Positions 58,704 to 64,000 of a stretch of DNA of 64,000 bases are shown in pieces. The DNA lies in NCBI GenBank assembly GCA_916613615.1, contig OU744721.1, forward strand, positions 76,637,060-76,701,059. The letters are read 5' to 3'. The notes beneath the pieces were generated by a model. The model worked only from the letters and a program-made list of their open reading frames with translations, was not told where the DNA came from and made no database searches. This DNA comes from Steromphala cineraria (Eukaryota > Mollusca > Gastropoda > Trochida > Trochidae). Every line of letters begins with the position of its first letter. The stretch's first letter is position 1. Both the position numbers and the translations under genes were made by a program.

Positions 58704-60495
58704 GAGCCATTGGCTCTGTAGCTCATCAGGCATCATATCAAGTTTGCTTTATACAGGCAAGATGAGCTAAAAATGAAACTGATGTTACCTATTGCAAGAA
58801 AACCTATTATTATTCAACACTTTCTAGATCGCCAATATCAGACAGTGAAAGAAGTCCACACTAAAATATCCAAGGAGAAATAAATTTGCCATAGACTGTC
58901 ATCTAATGGAGAAAAATAGGTTTTTAAGATTGTGACCCTTGTGACCCTATTTGGGGTCATGGGGTCACGAAATCTACAATTTAGAATCCCCATTGGCCAA
59001 GGAGTCTGCACATATAATTTCAGCTCTCTAGACCTTTTGGAACTTGAGAAGAAGATAAAAATAGTTTTTTAAGGTTGTGACCCCTGTGACCCTATTTGGG
59101 GTCACAGGGTCAACAAAGTTACAAATTAGAATCCCCATTGTCCAAGGAGTCTGCACATATCAATATTAACTCTCTAGACCTTTTTGAACTGGAGAAGAAG
59201 ATGAGAATTGGTTTTTAAGGTTGTGACCCCTGTGACCCTATTTGGGGTCATGGGGTCACGAAATCTACAATTTAGAATCCCCAATGGCCAAGGAGTCTGC
59301 ACATATCGTTTTTAACTCTCTAGTCCTTTTAGAACTGGAGAAGAAGATGAAAATATGTTTTTAAGGTTGTGACCCCTGTGACCCTATTTGGGGTCACAGG
59401 GTCACCAAAGTTACAAAATAGAATCTCCATTGTCCAAGGAGTCTGCACATATAATTTTTAACTCTCTAATCCTTTTGGAACTGGAGAAGAAGATAAAAAT
59501 AGGTATTTAAGGTTGTGACCCCTGTGACCCTATTTGGGATCACATGGTCACCAAAGTTACAAATTAGAATCCCCATTGTCCAAGGAGTCTGCACATATCA
59601 TTTTAAACTCTCTAGTCCTTTTAGAACTGGAGAAGAAGATGAAAATAAGTTTTTAAGGTTGTGACCCCTGTGACCCTATTTGGGGTCACAGGGTCACCAA
59701 AGTTACAAATTAGAATCCCCATTGTCCAAGAGTCTGCACAGATCACTTTCAACTATCTAGTCCTTTTAGAACTGGAGAAGAAGATGAAAATAGGTTTTTA
59801 AGGTTGTGACCCCTGTGACCCTATTTGGGATCATGGGGTCACGAAATCTACAATTTAGAATCCCCAATGGCCAAGGAGTCTGCACATGTCGTTTTTAACT
59901 CTCTAGTCCTTTTAGAACTGGAGAAGAAGATGAAAATAGGTTTTTAATATTGTGACCCCTGTGACCCTATTTGGGGTCACAGGGTCACCAAAGTTACAAA
60001 TTAGAATCTCCATTGTCCAAGGAGTCTGCACATATAATTTTTAACTCTCTTCTCCTTTTGGAACTGGAGAAGAAGATGAAAATAGGTATTTAAGGTTGTG
60101 ACCCATGTGACCCTATTTGGGATCACAGGGTCACCAAAGTTACAAATTAGAATCCCCATTGGCCAAGGAGTCTGCACATATCATTTGAAACTCTCTAGTC
60201 CTTCTGGAACTGGAGAAGAAGATGAAAATAGGTTTTTAAAGTTGTGACCCCTGTGACCCTATTTGGGGTCACAGGGTCACCAAAGTTACAAATTAGAATC
60301 TCCATATGCTAAGGTACTTGTACACAAAATTTCAGCTCTCTAATGTGTATGGTTCATGAGGAGAAGTCGAAAGTGTCAAAAGTTTACGGACGGACGACGG
60401 ACGGACGACGGACGACGGACGGACGACGGACGGACGCCGGACGACGGGTCATGCCATAAGCCCATCTGGACTTTCAGTCCTGATGAGCTAAAAAT
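58704..60495 (+). mobile_element. composite tandem-repeat element A
   Basis: The left end is the hairpin GAGCCATTGGCTC followed by TAGCTCATCAGG. The right end is GACTTTCAGTCCTGATGAGCTA, the inverse of that word. Between them are about ten units of 146 bp (GTGACCCCTGTGACCCTATT, GGGGTCACAGGGTCACCAAA, CAAGGAGTCTGCACAT, GAACTGGAGAAGAAGATGAA). A GGAC/GGACGAC microsatellite follows at about 60,389-60,447, then the end block ATGCCATAAGCCCATCTGGA. No coding capacity. Confidence 0.88.
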
Positions 60496-60602
60496 AGAGC
60501 CATTAGCTCTGTAGCTCATCAGGCATCATATCAAGTTTGCTTTATACAGGCAAGATGAGCTAAAAATGAAACTGATGTCACCTATTGCAAGAAAACCTAT
60601 AA
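60496..60602 (+). mobile_element. left part of a second element A copy, split by insertion
   Basis: Differs by about two bases in 107 from 58,701-58,806. The sequence breaks at GAAAACCTAT and resumes at about 61,936. Confidence 0.85.
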
Positions 60603-60608
60603 AAAATA

Positions 60609-61920
60609 GAGCCATGGGCTCTGTAGCTCATCAGACTTTTGATGGAAAAAGGTTTTGACCCCTGTGACCCCATTTAGGGTCATTGGGTCACAAAATCTAC
60701 AAGTTTGAATCCCCATTGGCCAAGGAGTCTACACACAACTTTTTAGCTCTCTAAACCATTTGGAACTGGAGGAGAAGATGAAAATAGGTATAGAAAGTTT
60801 TGACCCCTGTGACCCCATTTAGGGTCATGGGGTCACCAAACCTAAAATTTAGAATTCCCATTTGCCCAGGAGTCTACACACAACTTTTCAGCTCTCTAGA
60901 CCTTTTGAAACTGGAGAAGAAGGAGTAAAATATGTTTTTAAGGCTTTGACCCCTTTGACCCCAATTGGGGTCAAGGGGTAACCAAACCTAAAATTTAGAA
61001 TCCTCATTGGCCAAGGAGTCTACATACAACTTTTTAGCTCTCTCGACCTTTTGGAACTGGAGAAGAAGATGAAAATAGGTTTGTTAAGGTTTTGACCCCT
61101 GTAACCCCAATTGGGGTCAAGGGGTAACCAAACCTAAAATTTAGAATCCTCATTGACCAAGGAGTCTACACACAACTTTTTAGCTCTCTAGAACTTTTGG
61201 AACTGGAGAAGATGGAGTAAAATAGGTTTTTAAGGTTTTGACCCCTGTGACCCCAATTGGGGTCAAGGGGTAACCAAACCTAAAATTTAGAATCCTCATT
61301 GGCCAAGGAGTCTACATACAACTTTTAAGCTCTCGCGACCTTTTGGAACTGGAGAAGAAGATGAAAATAGGTTTGTTAAGGTTTTGACCCCTGTGACCCC
61401 AATTGGGGTCATGAGGTCATGAAATCTACAATTTAGAATCCCCATTGGCCAAGGAGTCTACACACAACTTTTTAGCTCTCTAGACCTTTTGGAACTGGAG
61501 AAGAAGATGAAAATAGGTTTTTAAGGTTTTGACCCCTGTGACCCCAATTGGGGTCACGAGGTCATGAAATCTACAATTTAGAATCCTCATTGGCCAAGGA
61601 GTCTACACACAACTTTTCAGCTCTCTAGACCTTTTGGAACTGGAGAAGAAGATGAAAATAGGTTTTTAAGGTTTTGACCCCTGTGACCCCATTTGGGGTC
61701 ATGAGGTCCTGAAATCTACAATTTAGAATCCCCAATTGCCAAGGAGTCTCCACATCATATTTGAGCTCTCTAGAGTCATTGGTTCTGGAGAAGAAGTCGA
61801 AAATGTGAAAAGTTTACGGATGGACGGACGGACGGACGGACGGATGGCCGGACGGGCGGACGCCGGACGCCATGCCATGCCATATGCCCATCGGGTCTTT
61901 CAGACCTGATGAGCTAAAAA
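60609..61920 (+). mobile_element. related element C inserted in the second element A
   Basis: Has its own ends (GAGCCATGGGCTC, then TAGCTCATCAG, and CAGACCTGATGAGCTA). About seven diverged 146-150 bp units use GACCCCAATTGGGGTCA and AAACCTAAAATTTAGAAT in place of the element A wording. A GGAC microsatellite lies at about 61,811-61,866 and the end block is CATATGCCCATCGGGTCTTT. Confidence 0.85.
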
Positions 61921-61935
61921 TTACAAAACAAATGT

Positions 61936-62765
61936 ATTATTATTCAGCACTTTCTAGATCGCCAATATCAGACAGTGAAAGAAGTCCACACTAAAATATC
62001 CAAGGAGAAATAAATTTGCCATAGACTGTCATCTTATGGAGTAAAATAGGTTTTTAAGATTGTGACCCCTGTGACCCTATTTGGGGTCATGGGGTCACGA
62101 AACCTACAGTTTAGAATCCCAATTGACCAAGGAGTCTACATGCAGTCTTTCAGCTCAATAGACCTTTAGGAGCTAAAGATGATGATGAAAATAAGTTTTT
62201 AAGGTGTGACCCCTGTGACCCTATTTGGGGTCATGGGGTCACGAAATCTACAATTAAGAATCCCCATTGGCCAAGGAGTCTGCACATATAATTTCAGCTC
62301 TCTAGACCTTTTGGAACTTGAGAAGAAGATGAAAATAACTTTTTAAGGTTGTGACCACTGTGACCTTATTTGGGGTCACAGGTTCACCAAAGTTACAAAT
62401 TAGAATCCCCATTGGCCAAGGAGTCTGCACATATCATTTCAACTCTCTAGTCCTTCTGGAACTGGAGAAGAAGATTAAAATAGGTTTTTAAAGTTGTGAC
62501 CCCTGTGCCCCTTTTCGGGGTCACAGGGTCACCAAAGTTACAAATTAGAATCTCCATATTCTAAGGTACTTGTACACAAAATTTCAGCTCTCTAATGTGT
62601 ATGGTTCATGAGGAGAAGTCGAAAGTGTCAAAAGTTTACGGACGGACGACGGACGGACGACGGACGACGGACGACGGACGACGGACGGACGACGGACGGA
62701 CGGACGCCGGACGACGGGCCATGCCATAAGCCCATCTGGACTTTCAGTCCTGATGAGCTAAAAAT
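61936..62765 (+). mobile_element. right part of the second element A copy
   Basis: Resumes exactly where the left part stopped (TATTATTCAGCACTTTCTAG matches element A at about 58,808). It has only four or five units against ten in the first copy, a GGAC/GGACGAC tract at about 62,639-62,712, and the end GACTTTCAGTCCTGATGAGC. Confidence 0.85.
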
Positions 62766-63864
62766 CTTAATTAAGGAATGGCAGTACAACATTAGATGTA
62801 CATAACAGAGGACTCTACATTACATTAACTAACTTTAGAGAGCAGTTAGATTTAGAAAATTTTATAATACCCTTTACAGACAAAACAGTAAATGGATATA
62901 TATTGTACTTCATATTGATAACAATTACAATACAAGTCAGTAACTACAAAACATTCAAATGTGTAAACTTTGTAATTTTGAATTCTGTTTTATTTTTTAC
63001 AAAATTTATAATGGCTACCACTTATAAGCACACTGATGCAGAATTTGTACTATATATTTGACACTAAAAGGTTCCTTTTCCTTTTTCAATTTATTGCCAG
63101 TTAATTCCATACCAACAAGTCTAACATTCAATGAAATGACTTCATAGCTGCTAACAGTTAACATCAACAAATAAAATATTTTTCTTCGACAACAATCGAA
63201 AGCGAAAGCCATACACTTGAAACTAATAGTTTAATATAAAAAATACAAACATACAACTTTAACAATGAATGGTATGTTTTAGCAAATCTGCCTATATTAT
63301 AGACTGCTTACTTAGCTTGCAAATGCTGTATGTTCATTAAAGAATCGTCAATTTTCATCTGACAAACTTCTGAAATGACAAAGATGGAAGATAATATATT
63401 CAAAATCTTCAATAATTGATAATCTTTAAATGGTTACATTGAACAAAAACACTGTTAATATCGTCTTAATTAAACAAAGAAGACACATGACCATATTTTG
63501 TTTGGTAAAAAAACCTTAACTTTAACCCTTTATCTGCGGGTACTCCGATTTGACCTATTTGAGGTTACAGGGTAAAAGGTTCAATTCCTAGACATTGCCC
63601 TCACTAAGTGGAAAGGTTATATAGCTACAGAAACAGCTAGTCTTGCCTTTGTGGGTTTAGGAATTCTCACTTCTTGCTTTTGGAAATGGTTAGTTTCCAT
63701 GACAACATGACAACTGGAAGGGGGTGCTTATAATGTGATATATAGTTTTGACAGAAATTTGAGGGGCTGACAAAGGGGAGTGCTAAGATTATACAGCCGT
63801 AAAGATCGTGGGCTGAAACCTGTCCACCACGATTATACTTTCTTACAGTATGAACAGATCTGAG
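62766..63864. other. AT-rich intergenic
   Basis: No gene or repeat boundary recognised. A TTGACCTATTTGAGGTTACA block near 63,550 may be a decayed relative of the 146-bp units. Confidence 0.4.
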
Positions 63865-64000
63865 CTACTTCTGCTGTTGCACGATATATTTTCTTTTTCT
63901 GCCGTAAAGTTTCGGATCCAGATGGTTTGAAGGATATTCAATACACTCCTGATAATTGCCATTATAAAGGGTGAATTCCCTTTTCAAAAGGTGATCCCCA
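63865..64000 (-). CDS. possible partial exon running off the right edge
   Basis: On the minus strand a frame is open from the window edge for 44 codons to the TAG at 63,865-63,867. It reads EFTLYNGNYQECIEYPSNH and DPKLYGRKRKYIV. The composition is protein-like, but one other frame is also fairly open. The 5' part is outside the window and no family is recognised. Confidence 0.2.
   Translation of the reverse strand, partial: GDHLLKREFTLYNGNYQECIEYPSNHLDPKLYGRKRKYIVQQQK

Noticed and set aside
62608..62805. Asp/Arg-rich open frame
   Set aside because: It is translation of a GGAC/GGACGAC microsatellite at the end of a repeat element.

Overview
This is eukaryotic nuclear DNA. It is AT-rich and gene-poor, with GT-AG introns and many non-autonomous mobile elements. 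The gene set is a PhzF-type PBLD homologue, a VIT/VWA protein, clustered CYP2-like P450s and a BED/hAT protein. The repeats include elements ending in AGCTCATCAGG/CCTGATGAGCT with GGAC microsatellites. Together these suggest a marine mollusc, most likely a bivalve; that is inference, since no marker gene is present.

Layout: 1-8.1 kb is AT-rich with no firm gene. 8.17-13.1 kb is one large minisatellite with a 59-bp unit that contains a 1,802-bp higher-order duplication. 13.1-25.5 kb is mostly non-coding, with several GC-richer islands that look like exons but match nothing I recognise. A tRNA-Phe(GAA) gene lies at 25,580-25,652. 26,676-31,873 (minus) is a complete nine-exon PBLD-like gene whose introns hold several insertions. 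34,323-36,317 (minus) is an intronless VIT-VWA secreted or membrane protein. 36.69-39.61 kb holds two direct copies of an unclassified element with a terminal hairpin. 41,897-43,849 (plus) is an intact BED/hAT-derived gene, probably domesticated. 46.0-52.8 kb is a cluster of three intronless CYP2-like P450 genes, two minus and one plus. 53-64 kb is almost wholly repeats, including a 1,533-bp transposon with an 8-bp target duplication and a nested array of 146-bp units.

There is no operon-like unit. The only functional grouping is the P450 cluster, presumably local duplications serving xenobiotic or endogenous substrate oxidation. One member has lost the usual I-helix threonine. Three of the initiation codons suggested by maximal reading frames are GTG, so I moved those starts to the first in-frame ATG (36,317; 49,872; 51,327). 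The main novelty lies in the mobile elements: several small families have precise boundaries and target duplications visible in this one window.
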